The notes below the pieces were generated by a model. That model did not search any database, was not told the DNA's origin, and saw only the letters and a list, made by a program, of their open reading frames with translations. The position numbers and the translations under genes are program-made. From NCBI RefSeq assembly GCF_002812725.1, contig NZ_NMUN01000009.1:186001-250000 (forward strand): DNA of 64,000 nt. Reading direction: 5' to 3'. How positions within the stretch are numbered: the stretch's first letter is position 1; each line of letters starts with the position of its first letter. The DNA is from Microbacterium sp. BR1. GTDB taxonomy: Bacteria > Actinomycetota > Actinomycetes > Actinomycetales > Microbacteriaceae. Shown here one piece after another: positions 9,234 through 18,860 of this stretch.

Positions 9234-10433
9234 TCAAACCAGAGGCGTAACGGAATCCCCATCTTCGCGGCCGAGAAGGGCCTTCCCGTAAAGCTCGTAA
9301 CCGAGCGCCGGAAGAACGAACGCGTGCCGTGACGCGACTGCCTGGTCACGCCAAAGGCGCTGCAACGGGTTCACTTCCGCGAAAGCTCCCGACCCGTGCG
9401 CGGTGAGCAACATCTCAATGGCGCGAGCGGTGTGCTCGACGATCCAGCCCACGTACGCACGATTTCGAGCTCGGGTCAAGTAGTCCGGATAGACGCCCTG
9501 AGCAGCGGGGATGTCGATCTCGTCAGTGGCGCGGTGGGCGAACCCTTCCGCAGCTTCCAGCAGCAGCGCGGCCTTGGCGATGTCGAGTTGGAATGCGATC
9601 GAGTCACTCTGTCGCTCGAAGCTTGTGTATGCGATGGCTTTCGAGTCTGCCTTCGAGATCACCCTCTCTAGCACGGCACGGCCCATGCCGAGCTGCGGGC
9701 CGACGAGAATGATGTTCAGCACGGGAATCCACCCCGCCCGGTAGACCGCGGGAGTGTCCTCGGTCGTGCCAGGGTAGGTGCCTCGCAAGGCAGGTTCCCC
9801 ACGCATCACACGGTGATCGGGAACGAAAACGTCAGTCGCGCTGAGCGCGTTGCTTCCGCTCGAACGCATGCCGGCCACATGCCAGATGTCCTTGAAGCCG
9901 AGATCCGAGCGCGGGATCAGCAGTTGCGCGGTGTCAACGAAGTCACCATTCTCGTCGACGAGCTCGGCCCCGAGAATCGCCCACTGCGTGTGCCACGATG
10001 CCGAGTTGTAGCTCCACTCCCCGCTGACGAGGTACCCACCATCAACGCGCTGGGTCTTACCGTTTGTGGCTAGGACCACGGAGACCTTTGCGTTGCGATC
10101 CTCACCCCACACATCATCCTGCGCCTTCTCGGGATAAAGCGCGGTCAGCCAGTTCGCGATGTTGGTGAGCGCGACGACCCAGGCAGTCCCGCCGTCGCCC
10201 TTGCCGACGGCTGCGCCCACGTCGACCTGCGCACGAGAATCACCTTCATATCCTCCATACTTGGCTGGCTGCGTCACCCGGAAGGCTCCGATTGCCTCGA
10301 GGGCATCGATCGACTCCTGCGACACGCGTCGTTCTGCTTCGCCTTGCGCTGCGTTCTTCTCAATCAGCGGGCGGATCTCATCGATCCTCTCCAGGAGGGC
10401 GGAGATGTCAGGGGGCAAACTGCTATCGACCAT
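9234..10433 (-). CDS. Flavin-dependent monooxygenase, acyl-CoA dehydrogenase fold
   Basis: A 399-aa acyl-CoA-dehydrogenase-fold protein with the C-terminal domain typical of group D monooxygenases such as HsaA and DszC, which use FMNH2/FADH2 supplied by a separate reductase. Visible segments are KGDGGTAWVVAL (N-terminal helix domain), SGEWSYNSASWHTQWAILG (flavin-binding beta domain) and GMRSSGSNALSATDVFVPD. The catalytic Glu of true acyl-CoA dehydrogenases is not evident. ATG 10433 has AAAGGAAGA upstream. It probably oxygenates an aromatic or heteroaromatic substrate together with the flavin reductase at 6881. A paralogue lies upstream at 11162. Confidence 0.87.
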   Translation of the reverse strand: MVDSSLPPDISALLERIDEIRPLIEKNAAQGEAERRVSQESIDALEAIGAFRVTQPAKYGGYEGDSRAQVDVGAAVGKGDGGTAWVVALTNIANWLTALYPEKAQDDVWGEDRNAKVSVVLATNGKTQRVDGGYLVSGEWSYNSASWHTQWAILGAELVDENGDFVDTAQLLIPRSDLGFKDIWHVAGMRSSGSNALSATDVFVPDHRVMRGEPALRGTYPGTTEDTPAVYRAGWIPVLNIILVGPQLGMGRAVLERVISKADSKAIAYTSFERQSDSIAFQLDIAKAALLLEAAEGFAHRATDEIDIPAAQGVYPDYLTRARNRAYVGWIVEHTARAIEMLLTAHGSGAFAEVNPLQRLWRDQAVASRHAFVLPALGYELYGKALLGREDGDSVTPLV

Positions 10434-11161
10434 GGAACGGTCTTCCTTTCGCTCTGAAATGGTTAGTGAAGTCTTCTGTAGCTCACTGCAGTGGAACACC
10501 GTTCAGCTCGCACCGGGTTCGGACAGGGTCTCGGTTCGCCCTCCCGCGATCTACTGGATATCCGAGGAGGATCGGGGCAGCGTTGTCGGCGCATCGACGC
10601 CTCCTTCCTCAACCCTGAGGTCAGGTTCAGCGCACGGATGCACTTTAGTCCTACCTGACGTTTTCACAGCCTGTGTAGTCACAATAAACGAGTGCAAGTT
10701 CCGAAAGCAACACTCGGCTTTACAGCCCGCCCCGTTCATGGGTCAGTCGCCGCCGGTTCAAGGCAGCTCATCTCCGAGCTTCCCGAAGCGAGCGGCCTGG
10801 TGGTCCTCGCGCCGATCAACATCGCATAGTGGCCGTTAGTCTGGCGCGATTTCGGCAGCAGTTCACCAGGCCGGATCGCCTCGACTGACACCCCTGTGGA
10901 GTCACGCGGGTCGCTCTCTGAACCTGTACAGGAGCTTCGACCGCGAAGCCCTGCTGTTCAATCGGCACAAGTGACTGTCGTGACCATTCGAACAGGATGT
11001 GTGCTATGCATCGAGATGGAGTGATGACCAATTGCTGGCCCCTGCAATACCGGACCCTCGGTCTGACGCGTGGCCTACCGCTGAGAAACTCAATGGCTGA
11101 GGGCACGACCACCGCGTCGACGACCGAAGCGGCGTCCATGCCCTCAGCGGTTGAGCCTTCG
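10434..11161. other. Intergenic region between the two monooxygenases
   Basis: No supported gene. It contains AGTCACAATAAA at 10677-10688 (reverse complement of an element near the flavin reductase). A 10-bp perfect inverted repeat (11096-11105 / 11139-11148, CTGAGGGCA-type arms) just past the stop of the upstream monooxygenase could act as a terminator. The rest shows no recognisable feature. Confidence 0.5.
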
Positions 11162-12403
11162 CTAAATCGGCATGACGAACTCGTCGATGCCGAGCAGCGA
11201 CTTCCCGTACGTTTCCTTCGAAACGCCCACGTTCACCAACGCATGACGGCTTGCCGTTTCCGAGTCCCTCCATATCTGCTGAAGTGGGTTCACCGAGGCA
11301 AAGGCGGCCGAACCGATAGCAGTGAGCATTTTATCGATGGACTCTCGACATAGCACCGCTATGGTCGCCGCATCCATCCGAATACGTGCGCGCGTTGCCC
11401 AATCGATTTGACCACGATTGGTTACCGCGGCGGCATCGATGTCATAACTAGCTCGCCGCCCAAGCATGCGTGCAGTGTCAATCGCGTTCGCAGCCTCGGC
11501 GACCGCAATCTGGTTCGTCGGCGCGTCGCTCCCCTTTGCATACTTTGTGTTTGTGACGCCGCGCGTCGGAAGCTTTTCGAGAGCATAATCCAGAGCTGCC
11601 TGAGCAAGTCCGACTTGAGCCCCAACGAGCACTAGATCGTGGTTGGGGACCATAGGCGTGAGATATTCGAGCTCATCGGTGAACTCGGACGCGTAGTTTC
11701 CTTCGACTAGATTGTCAAAGCTTTGAGTGCGGTAGTCCGGCGCGAAAACCTCTGTGCCGACGACTGTGTTGCTCCCAGAGCCACGCATTCCTGCGACATA
11801 CCACGTGTCTTCAAGCGTGACCTCGTCCATCGGAACGAGAGTCATCATCCGTACCGGTGCGCCATCAATCTCGACGACGAACCCGAGCTCCGCCCATTGT
11901 GCGTGGAGGGACCCTGACGCGTACGGCCAACGGCCGCTGATTACATAGCCACCGTCAACCTTGCGCGCCGATGCGGTAGGGCCGGCAGGAGGATTCGTTA
12001 CAGTGGTGATGCGTGCACGCGGATTCGCGCCCCAAATGTCGTCCTGGGCCTCGCGTGAGTAGGTGCCGACGTCCCAGGCGTTTGAGTTGAGCAACGCAAA
12101 CGCCCAAGCTGTACCCCCATCTCCCCGTGCGATTTCGGCGGTGAGCTCGAACAGCGTTCGAAAATTGCTCTGGAATCCGCCATAGCGACGAGGAGTGCAG
12201 ACCTGGAAGAGGTCAAGTTCTTCCAGCCCATCGATCACCACTTCGGAGACACGGCGGTCACGATCGCTGTCTGGGGCATGTTCATGGATAAGTGAGTAGA
12301 GCGATTGGGCGCGGCCGAGGAGGTCAAGGTTCGGCTGTGAGATTTCTGGAACGAACGAATGCGCACCATCTGACGCCGCAGTAGCCGATTGGACAGATTT
12401 CAT
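11162..12403 (-). CDS. Flavin-dependent monooxygenase, acyl-CoA dehydrogenase fold (paralogue)
   Basis: A 413-aa protein of the same group D monooxygenase family as the gene at 9234. It shares ARGDGGTAWAFALLNSN, SGRWPYASGSLHAQWAELG, WYVAGMRGSGSN and the C-terminal VNPLQQIWRDSETASRHALV. ATG 12403 has AAAGGAGAGGGATCC upstream. The two genes are separated by about 730 bp and each has its own ribosome site, so they may be transcribed independently. Sequence divergence between them suggests different substrates or successive steps rather than recent duplication. Confidence 0.87.
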   Translation of the reverse strand: MKSVQSATAASDGAHSFVPEISQPNLDLLGRAQSLYSLIHEHAPDSDRDRRVSEVVIDGLEELDLFQVCTPRRYGGFQSNFRTLFELTAEIARGDGGTAWAFALLNSNAWDVGTYSREAQDDIWGANPRARITTVTNPPAGPTASARKVDGGYVISGRWPYASGSLHAQWAELGFVVEIDGAPVRMMTLVPMDEVTLEDTWYVAGMRGSGSNTVVGTEVFAPDYRTQSFDNLVEGNYASEFTDELEYLTPMVPNHDLVLVGAQVGLAQAALDYALEKLPTRGVTNTKYAKGSDAPTNQIAVAEAANAIDTARMLGRRASYDIDAAAVTNRGQIDWATRARIRMDAATIAVLCRESIDKMLTAIGSAAFASVNPLQQIWRDSETASRHALVNVGVSKETYGKSLLGIDEFVMPI

Positions 12404-13341
12404 TTGGATCCCTCTCCTTTGATAGACGACCATGTGTCGGCACCCTCGCCGACATCAGTCCTCATTGATCTCGTTCACTATAAATGAATATCTTCACGTG
12501 CGCCAGATGCGAGAAGGATTCCTTCCGACGCGGACTCCGCCGGCGAGACCTCGTGGGCCGTCCGTGTGAATTTAACCATCGACCGCCCCACAATTGCGCG
12601 ACGAATCCACCACGCGCGGAGGGCGACCGAATCGAATTGCGAGGATCTGCGTATCGATCCCTCGGATGACCCGATTGGCCGATCATGCGGTGGTTTGAGC
12701 GCGAAGAGTCCATCGCCGACCTGTGCAAGACTGCCGTTTGTTGTGCGCGTCAGCACTGCTCAAGCCGGCGATTCCCGACGCTGCTCGCTCCTGAGCGATC
12801 AGTTCCGTGCGGCCAGGCGCCGGCCGGATCGGCCGTACAAACAGCCGGATCGCGTCTGCCGCGACAAGGCACACTCGTCGAGCGTGATCCGTAGGCATCT
12901 ATATGGGCGCAGCATCATCGCCGACACCTCGAACCCTCTCCTCAGCACGGACACCGCACACGCCGCGGACTGAAGGGTGGCCGGCCAGTGAACGACGACG
13001 TCGACAACTACATGGCCCGAAACACCGTCGAACGAGGATGAACGAAGACGATAGGCGATGGCGCGAACCCGCGGCCGGTTACGACAAGCTCGCCCCCACT
13101 TGCCGCTGCGGGCGCTCTTCTCGGGCCCCATCGCTTTCTGGCTGAAGCGGTTAGGAGACGTGTCTCGATGCGGAATAGCTTGCAAGCCGCACCGTTCGGT
13201 GGTTCTTGACAACCAACAGAGTGTTCTGCGAACATAAACAAAATTTGGACGCTGACGTGCTTCGTCCCAGTCGAAGTAGTTGCCTCGCCTGCCCGAGCGG
13301 CTCATGTGAGCGCCGCCGTCCCTTCATGGAGAGGAAGATCA
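12404..13341. other. Intergenic stretch without a recognised gene
   Basis: About 940 bp with only short, compositionally odd open frames on both strands and no family I recognise. It separates the leftward monooxygenase from the rightward YceI gene and so should hold both promoters. Decayed coding DNA is possible. Confidence 0.5.
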
Positions 13342-13902
13342 ATGACGCTGACCAACACCGAGGTTCCTGGCTTTCGCGCAGGTAAGTGGGTTCTCGACCC
13401 AACTCACAGCGAAGTAGGCTTCCACGTTCGTCACATGATGGTCTCGAAGGTTCGGGGCGCTTTTGGTGTAAAATCAGCCACTCTGATTGCGTCTGACAAT
13501 CCCTTGGATTTCGTCCTCCACGCTACGGTCGACGCAGCATCCGTAAATACGAACTTGCAGATCCGCGACGACCATCTTCGATCGGTCGACTTTCTCGACG
13601 TCGCACGATTCCCGACGATGGAATTTGTATCAAGCGGCGCTCGAGTGAGCGGTGATGAGTTTCTCGTCGATGGCGAATTGACGATCCGCGATGTGACTCG
13701 GTCTATTACATTTCAGGTCGAGCTGGGCGGATTTGGCTCTGACACGGACAAGGTGTATCGAGCAGGCGCTTCTGCGAAGACAACCATCGATCGAGAGGAT
13801 TTTGGCCTGACCTGGAGCGCGACGCTCGAGACAGGTGGGCTTGTGGTTGGGAAAGAAGTGACGATTCTCCTGGAGTTGGAAGGTTTTCTCACCGAAGAGT
13901 GA
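13342..13902 (+). CDS. YceI family lipid/isoprenoid-binding protein
   Basis: A 186-aa YceI-like lipocalin-fold protein without a signal peptide, hence cytoplasmic. The N-terminal WVLDPTHSEVGFHVRHMM and the VDAASVNTNLQIRDDHLRS segment are diagnostic; structures of the family hold a polyisoprenoid chain in the barrel. ATG 13342 is preceded by GAGAGGAAGATCA; the frame is open from GTG 13306 but family similarity begins after 13342. Its position near polyprenyl synthase remnants is suggestive but no functional link is shown. Confidence 0.92.
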   Translation: MTLTNTEVPGFRAGKWVLDPTHSEVGFHVRHMMVSKVRGAFGVKSATLIASDNPLDFVLHATVDAASVNTNLQIRDDHLRSVDFLDVARFPTMEFVSSGARVSGDEFLVDGELTIRDVTRSITFQVELGGFGSDTDKVYRAGASAKTTIDREDFGLTWSATLETGGLVVGKEVTILLELEGFLTEE

Positions 13903-14319
13903 CTTGAGTGGGATGTGCTCGCACCCTGCGGATTTCATTCCGGCCAGGTTGGCTTCCAGGGTTACGACGACGTGCCCAGCTACGACCTCGATTCATTCGC
14001 TCGAGTGGTTTCGGTGTCCCCCAACACAACGATCAGGTGTGATGATCTTGCGGCCTCCGTCGAGCCAGTACGCCTGGTGCTCGTTGGGCACTCGGTGCCC
14101 AGCTGGGCTGAGGTCCCAGACATGATCCAGTCGAGCGGGTCGAGATCGAGACGCGCGGAGAACCGCTCGGTTCAATTCATCATCAAGGTCCAGCCCGCTG
14201 AAACGAATGCGCGCCAACGAGCTCAGTTGGGTCATCGACATCCATTTCATGCGGCTGAGCACGCTCAGTCACGAATCCGGCCGATCCAAGAAGTGACCGC
14301 GGGGGATGCCACGACCATG
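13903..14319. other. Boundary between catabolic region and relaxase
   Basis: No confident gene. Between convergent YceI and relaxase genes; holds one doubtful reverse-strand frame (13993-14262, listed separately). This is where the catabolic genes give way to plasmid-like DNA. Confidence 0.4.
13993..14262 (-). CDS. Doubtful small hypothetical protein
   Basis: An 89-aa frame downstream of the relaxase and in the same direction. Its second half (VWDLSPAGHRVPNEHQAYWL then GGRKIITPD) has a natural-looking composition, but the first half does not and no ribosome site is clear. It may be the tail of a decayed gene. No family recognised. Confidence 0.25.
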   Translation of the reverse strand: MLSRMKWMSMTQLSSLARIRFSGLDLDDELNRAVLRASRSRPARLDHVWDLSPAGHRVPNEHQAYWLDGGRKIITPDRCVGGHRNHSSE

Positions 14320-17300
14320 TCAGCGCGAGAGGTCCGACCCGTCAAATGCTGACCGAACCACGACACGCGCGTCTGCGTCGCCGCGGCGTCGTTCGGTGTC
14401 CTTCTGCCGAGCGATCGGGGCGGGTGCTCCGCTGCCATTCATCGCGTCATTTGCGGCGAGAATCGCCTGTTCGTGAACGTGACGGGCCTCGACATACTCA
14501 CCGACACCCGCCACATACTGTGCCACAAGCTGCTGCCGCGCCGCGACTATCGGCGCGGCAGTCAACACGGCTTCGGGGTGTCCGTGCGTGCCGGCGTCGT
14601 CATCCGCAATGCGGCGGTCCAGCTCGATCAGCGCCTGTTTCGTCGCATGGAGCCCCTTATTCAGTTGCTCCAACTGGTATCGCTCGAGTCCGCGACTTGG
14701 ACTTTGTTGAGCGCTCCACAGGTCGGGCGGGGTATCGGCAACGTTGTGGGGGGTGCGGGCGGCGCGTCCCAGCTCGATGCGGGCAGCGCGGATGGAGTCG
14801 TTGATGCTGACTTCACGGAGGCCGCGGAACATACTGTCCGCGATCTGCGCGCGGGCCGCGGCAGCGGTGGGGGCGATCGCGAGCGCTTCGTTGCGAGTGC
14901 GGCCTCGAGTCATTCCAACGTAGAGGCCGGCCGCGTCGACACCCGGCCCCACAACGGCGGCATCCGTGGTCTCGCCCTGAATGCGGTGCACCGTCGACGC
15001 GTACGCGAGATGCACATGGTCGGCTGCGTACTCACGCGTGACCGTGCGGACGTCGGCGCTGTCGTTGAGGCTGACCAGTTCGATCCCGGTGCAGGTGAGC
15101 TTGCGGATGACCCACAGGGCCCTGTTCTCGACGTTGGCGTGGCGGTCGTTGCGGCGGGTTTGAACGATGTCGCCTTCAAGGAGTCGCTGCTCCGCCTGTC
15201 CCACCGCGATCCGGCTCAGCGCGAGCTGCCCGTGGTCGATGCGGCGTTGCTGGATGGCTTCATTGATCGCGTCCGCTTCCTCGTTCGTGCTGGTCACCAA
15301 TGCCATCCGACGCTGGCCCGCCGAGGCGCGGAAGTACGCCTCCACCATCACCTCGCGCGCCTGGGCTTGGTCTGCGACACAGTGGATGAGCCCGCGAGCG
15401 TCGAGGTCGGACGCGACCGCGAGCGCCTCATCCTTGGAACCCGGTTCACGCATGCGCAGGGTCAGTTCGGCGTACTCCGGGTCGTGGAATCGATGTACGA
15501 CGGTGAGTTCGACAACGGCGGTGGCACGGCGGGTCATCGTCGCCATCGCACCGGAGTGTCCGACGGGCCGGGCCTGGAGGTGGTCGCCGACCATCGCGAT
15601 CCCGGCCCCGGTCTCGGCCGCCACGATCGCGAGGGCGTTCGCGGTGTGTAGGTCGACCATGCCGGCTTCGTCGACCACGACTCGATCCCCCGCCCGGAGT
15701 GGGAACCGGCGCGGCCCTGCGTAGCGAAGCCCGGTGGTCGGGTCGATTTCGTCCCGATGGAGTCGGGTCCAGACATCGGCACCCGACTCGTCACGCCCCC
15801 AGCGGAACCCGTGATCGCTCAACAATGCGTGCAGGCTTGAGGCAGACGTGCCGATCTCTCGGCCGGCGACCGAGGCGGCCTTCTTCGTTGGTGCGACCAC
15901 CACCATCCGGTCGCCGCGCTGCGAAAGCGCCTCTTTTGCGGCGCGCAGCATGGTCGTTTTTCCAGCGCCGGCAGGCCCAGTCACCGATACCAACCTGTCG
16001 GTCCCGGCGATTGCGGCGGCGGCCTGCACCTGGCGGCTATCCAGTTCGACGTGCTCTCGCAGCACCGCTTCTGCCGCGGCGACGATCAGGGTGGGCTCAA
16101 CCGCGGCGCCCGCCCGAGTGAGGGCGTCGAAGCGCTCGGCGAGCTCGGTCTTGAGTGCGGCTGTGGTCGATGCCATCAGCCGCTTCACGTGCGCGGGCCG
16201 TTCCTCTTCCGCAGTCAGCAGATCCACCGTCAGCGTCAGCGCGCGCTCGATGATCTGCTCGAGCACGGGTTGGAGCGATTCGCGGGGGACGACGATCCCG
16301 GTTGCCGCGAGGGCGCGGGTGGCGCCAGCGCGCACGTCGACCAGGCTGAACCGGCCCCCGCAAGACGCGGCCCGCGCGTCTGCATCCACAATCGCCCGCG
16401 CCGCCAACAACGCCACATCCAGATCCTCGATTGTCCCGGCCTGCACCGGCACCGGGGCACGACCTCGCAGGATCCCCGGGTCGATCGCGGCCAGTTCGCC
16501 TGCGATGAGTTCTTCCCAGGCAGCTTCGTCGAGATCACCAGGCTTGTTTGGTCGGGCTTTCGCCCACGCCAGTCGGTCGATCCGGTGCATCTGATCTGGG
16601 CTTGGTTCCTGCCCCGGGTGCGCGGTTCGCCACTCAACCAGCAGTACAGCCCGGTTTGCCTCGATCTGCGTCGACCGGCGCGACAGCGGGCGGACCGCGT
16701 GAGCGAGCTCCGCGATCTCGCCCTCGGCGTTCAGCGTGAATCCGTGGCGGGCCAGCGCCGCGACCCATTGCGGGTCGGTGCGGGCGGCGAGTTCGCCTTC
16801 GGCGTTGATCAGGGTGTGCAGCCTCATCGCGACCCGGGAGTCCACGTTGGACCACTTCCCGTCCTCGCCCTGCACCTTCACGCTCAGCCACAGATGCCGA
16901 TGAACGTGCGGGTCCAACGCCCTGGAACGACGATGCTGCAACTCGACAACCTCGACCCGCTGCAAGGGCTCACGGAACCTGCCACCCGCGCCGCGGCGCG
17001 CGTTCAGCTCGGCCTGCCAAGTCGTGATGATCCGATCCCGCAACCGATCCTGCAGCGCCTCGAACTCGCGTGCCAGGTCCGGGGCGATCAGTGCGGCGAT
17101 GCTGAATGATTTCGGTGCGTTGATCGTGCCATCCAGAATGAGGTCCGCATCCGCGGAACTCAGATCGCGCCCACGCCGCTCCCCGGACTCCGGATCGCAC
17201 CCATCCACCCAACTGCGCAACTGCATCTCGTCAAGCGTGTCCGTCGAAATGACGCCCGCCGTAACGATGAATCGTCGGACGCCGGCTGCCGCATCCCCGT

Positions 17301-17433
17301 ACCCGGCGAGCGCATCCACGCCAACGGTCGCGCGCAGGTGCGAGTCACACGAGCCCTTCAACGCATAGCCCAGCGCCTGTCGAACCCCCTGCGATCCGAC
17401 ACCTCTCTTCCAGCGCTCGAGACCTCCTCGCAC
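14320..17433 (-). CDS. MobF-family conjugative relaxase with RecD-like helicase (TraA/TrwC type)
   Basis: A 1037-aa protein that would nick and unwind plasmid DNA for conjugation. The N-terminal relaxase domain shows NAPKSFSI (residues 105-112) and the metal-binding histidine cluster HVHRH (176-180). Candidate nicking tyrosines lie near residues 23 and 45. The helicase part has Walker A GPAGAGKTT (486-494), Walker B DEAG (588-591) and the late motif YVGMTRGR. The GTG at 17433 has no Shine-Dalgarno, but TACGCT lies a few bases upstream, so the transcript may be leaderless. No type IV secretion genes are in the window, so it marks mobilisable rather than proven self-transmissible DNA. Confidence 0.9.
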   Translation of the reverse strand: MRGGLERWKRGVGSQGVRQALGYALKGSCDSHLRATVGVDALAGYGDAAAGVRRFIVTAGVISTDTLDEMQLRSWVDGCDPESGERRGRDLSSADADLILDGTINAPKSFSIAALIAPDLAREFEALQDRLRDRIITTWQAELNARRGAGGRFREPLQRVEVVELQHRRSRALDPHVHRHLWLSVKVQGEDGKWSNVDSRVAMRLHTLINAEGELAARTDPQWVAALARHGFTLNAEGEIAELAHAVRPLSRRSTQIEANRAVLLVEWRTAHPGQEPSPDQMHRIDRLAWAKARPNKPGDLDEAAWEELIAGELAAIDPGILRGRAPVPVQAGTIEDLDVALLAARAIVDADARAASCGGRFSLVDVRAGATRALAATGIVVPRESLQPVLEQIIERALTLTVDLLTAEEERPAHVKRLMASTTAALKTELAERFDALTRAGAAVEPTLIVAAAEAVLREHVELDSRQVQAAAAIAGTDRLVSVTGPAGAGKTTMLRAAKEALSQRGDRMVVVAPTKKAASVAGREIGTSASSLHALLSDHGFRWGRDESGADVWTRLHRDEIDPTTGLRYAGPRRFPLRAGDRVVVDEAGMVDLHTANALAIVAAETGAGIAMVGDHLQARPVGHSGAMATMTRRATAVVELTVVHRFHDPEYAELTLRMREPGSKDEALAVASDLDARGLIHCVADQAQAREVMVEAYFRASAGQRRMALVTSTNEEADAINEAIQQRRIDHGQLALSRIAVGQAEQRLLEGDIVQTRRNDRHANVENRALWVIRKLTCTGIELVSLNDSADVRTVTREYAADHVHLAYASTVHRIQGETTDAAVVGPGVDAAGLYVGMTRGRTRNEALAIAPTAAAARAQIADSMFRGLREVSINDSIRAARIELGRAARTPHNVADTPPDLWSAQQSPSRGLERYQLEQLNKGLHATKQALIELDRRIADDDAGTHGHPEAVLTAAPIVAARQQLVAQYVAGVGEYVEARHVHEQAILAANDAMNGSGAPAPIARQKDTERRRGDADARVVVRSAFDGSDLSR

Positions 17434-17858
17434 CCGAACAGCGTACCGCTTTTTTTATGCTGAACTCGAAACGAGTTCCACAAAAAGTGCCTGCGTGCAT
17501 TGCTATCTTGGGTCGCACTACTACTGTGGTGGTTGCCGTTCGGGTTGACTACGGGTTGGGTCGGTCCATCGATGTCTGCGGTCAGCTCGCTAGCCTGGCA
17601 GCCTTCATCGCTGGCTGGGATGGCAACAGGCCGACCTAGGTGATTCAGGAACTCTCGAATGGACTCAAACCTCCCGATTGCCGACGACTCGGACGCTCCG
17701 GTCGATGCAAACGGGCACGCAGAGCACAAGAGTCACCAAGCGAGGGGTGCGGCCAGCAGAGCAGAAATGACTCTGACAAATGCACGGTTTCGGATCCCGG
17801 GTGCGATCCCTGGACTGCGGACTCGTGCCTGCGGTTCCTGACTAGCTACGCGCCCTGA
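17434..17858. other. Intergenic region upstream of the relaxase
   Basis: Contains a T-run at about 17450-17457 just upstream of the relaxase start and otherwise no supported gene. A 60-aa rightward frame at 17659-17841 has no ribosome site. An oriT would be expected near the relaxase, but I cannot identify its nick site. Confidence 0.4.
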
Positions 17859-18854
17859 CTACCCACGGGCTCGAATGCCGCCGGCGGGGTCCGCCCCTTC
17901 CGGCCCTTGGGACGTCACACACAAGCCAACAATTGAGCCATCAGGAATACGATCGATCGCCTGTCGCCTCGATTCAGAACTGAGCCGCCATAGAGTGATC
18001 GACTCAGGGGCTGATAGCGCAACGAGTGAAGCGACCAAGGCGAAGATCTTGGGGCCCAACGGAATGATGACGACCCGGCGGGTTGCGATCTCTCCGCCCA
18101 ATAGTGCGTCAAGTCGCAGCAGTGCTTCGAGTGGTTGATCAACTCGATACTCGAGTGTCTTGCCCGCCTCGACCACGTGCAAGAGTGAGCTATTCAGCTG
18201 GTCCAGTTCGACGTCATGGTTGGGGGAATACCCGCGGGGCAAGAATGCCCAAACATCCTCGGGTTCGATGTCATCGATCACCCCGAGTGCGAGGTCACCC
18301 TCGAAACCCGCCCCGACCACACAGGTCACCGGGAGGCTCGGATCTCCCCATCCCTCGTAACCGCTCACAGCACCGTTGGTAACGACAACCTGATCGTCCA
18401 CACGGGAACCTTCGAAGGTTGCAGGGGCATAAACCCAGTGCGCTTCCACCGCCGCGCCCAACTCGGTATGCAGAATCCGGATCGAGTCGGCAATTCGTTG
18501 ACGCGTCATGGACGAGATGTCGACCAAGAACCGAGGTCTTTCATCCGGCGTCGCGCCATGAAATGCCGCGATCACGTCAGTCAACGTGTTCCGAAGCCGC
18601 TGTGCAAACTGATCCTCGGCTTCGACCTCAACTACAGCTCCGTGCTCGAGCGCCCAGATGCGGTTCTTCTGAAATTGCCCCTCACGCTGAGTAGGGAAAG
18701 TGAAGCCCACGAGGTGCGAGCCCTGGCTAGCCGTGCTCGCAATGAACGTTGACCGCGTTTCGTAGCCCACTGAGTAGACGACCGCCACATAGTCGATCAG
18801 CGCAATTTCGCTTGACGCAAACGATGCCACCTGGGCATGCAGTGCCGAAGTCAT
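17859..18854 (-). CDS. Uncharacterised 331-aa protein of a candidate defence cassette
   Basis: No named family recognised with confidence. The N-terminal half looks Rossmann-like, with VVYSVGYETRS (about residues 25-35), FLVDISSMTRQ (about 108-118) and VVGAGFEGDL (about 180-190). A further motif, IIPLGPKIFAL, lies at about 267. This GYExRS...DISSMxR...GFxGD...PLGPK pattern is, from memory, shared with uncharacterised proteins next to ATPases in conflict loci. No signal peptide or membrane segment. The start lies 6 nt after the stop of the ATPase gene, so the two are surely co-transcribed. It could be the effector or sensor of the cassette. Confidence 0.75.
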   Translation of the reverse strand: MTSALHAQVASFASSEIALIDYVAVVYSVGYETRSTFIASTASQGSHLVGFTFPTQREGQFQKNRIWALEHGAVVEVEAEDQFAQRLRNTLTDVIAAFHGATPDERPRFLVDISSMTRQRIADSIRILHTELGAAVEAHWVYAPATFEGSRVDDQVVVTNGAVSGYEGWGDPSLPVTCVVGAGFEGDLALGVIDDIEPEDVWAFLPRGYSPNHDVELDQLNSSLLHVVEAGKTLEYRVDQPLEALLRLDALLGGEIATRRVVIIPLGPKIFALVASLVALSAPESITLWRLSSESRRQAIDRIPDGSIVGLCVTSQGPEGADPAGGIRARG

Positions 18855-18860
18855 GTTGGC

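Noticed and set aside
10816..11139. 107-aa reverse frame between the monooxygenases
   Set aside because: No recognisable domain, no clear ribosome site, and its end falls in a hairpin region.
17659..17841. 60-aa rightward frame upstream of the relaxase
   Set aside because: No ribosome site, no family, and composition typical of chance frames in high-GC DNA.
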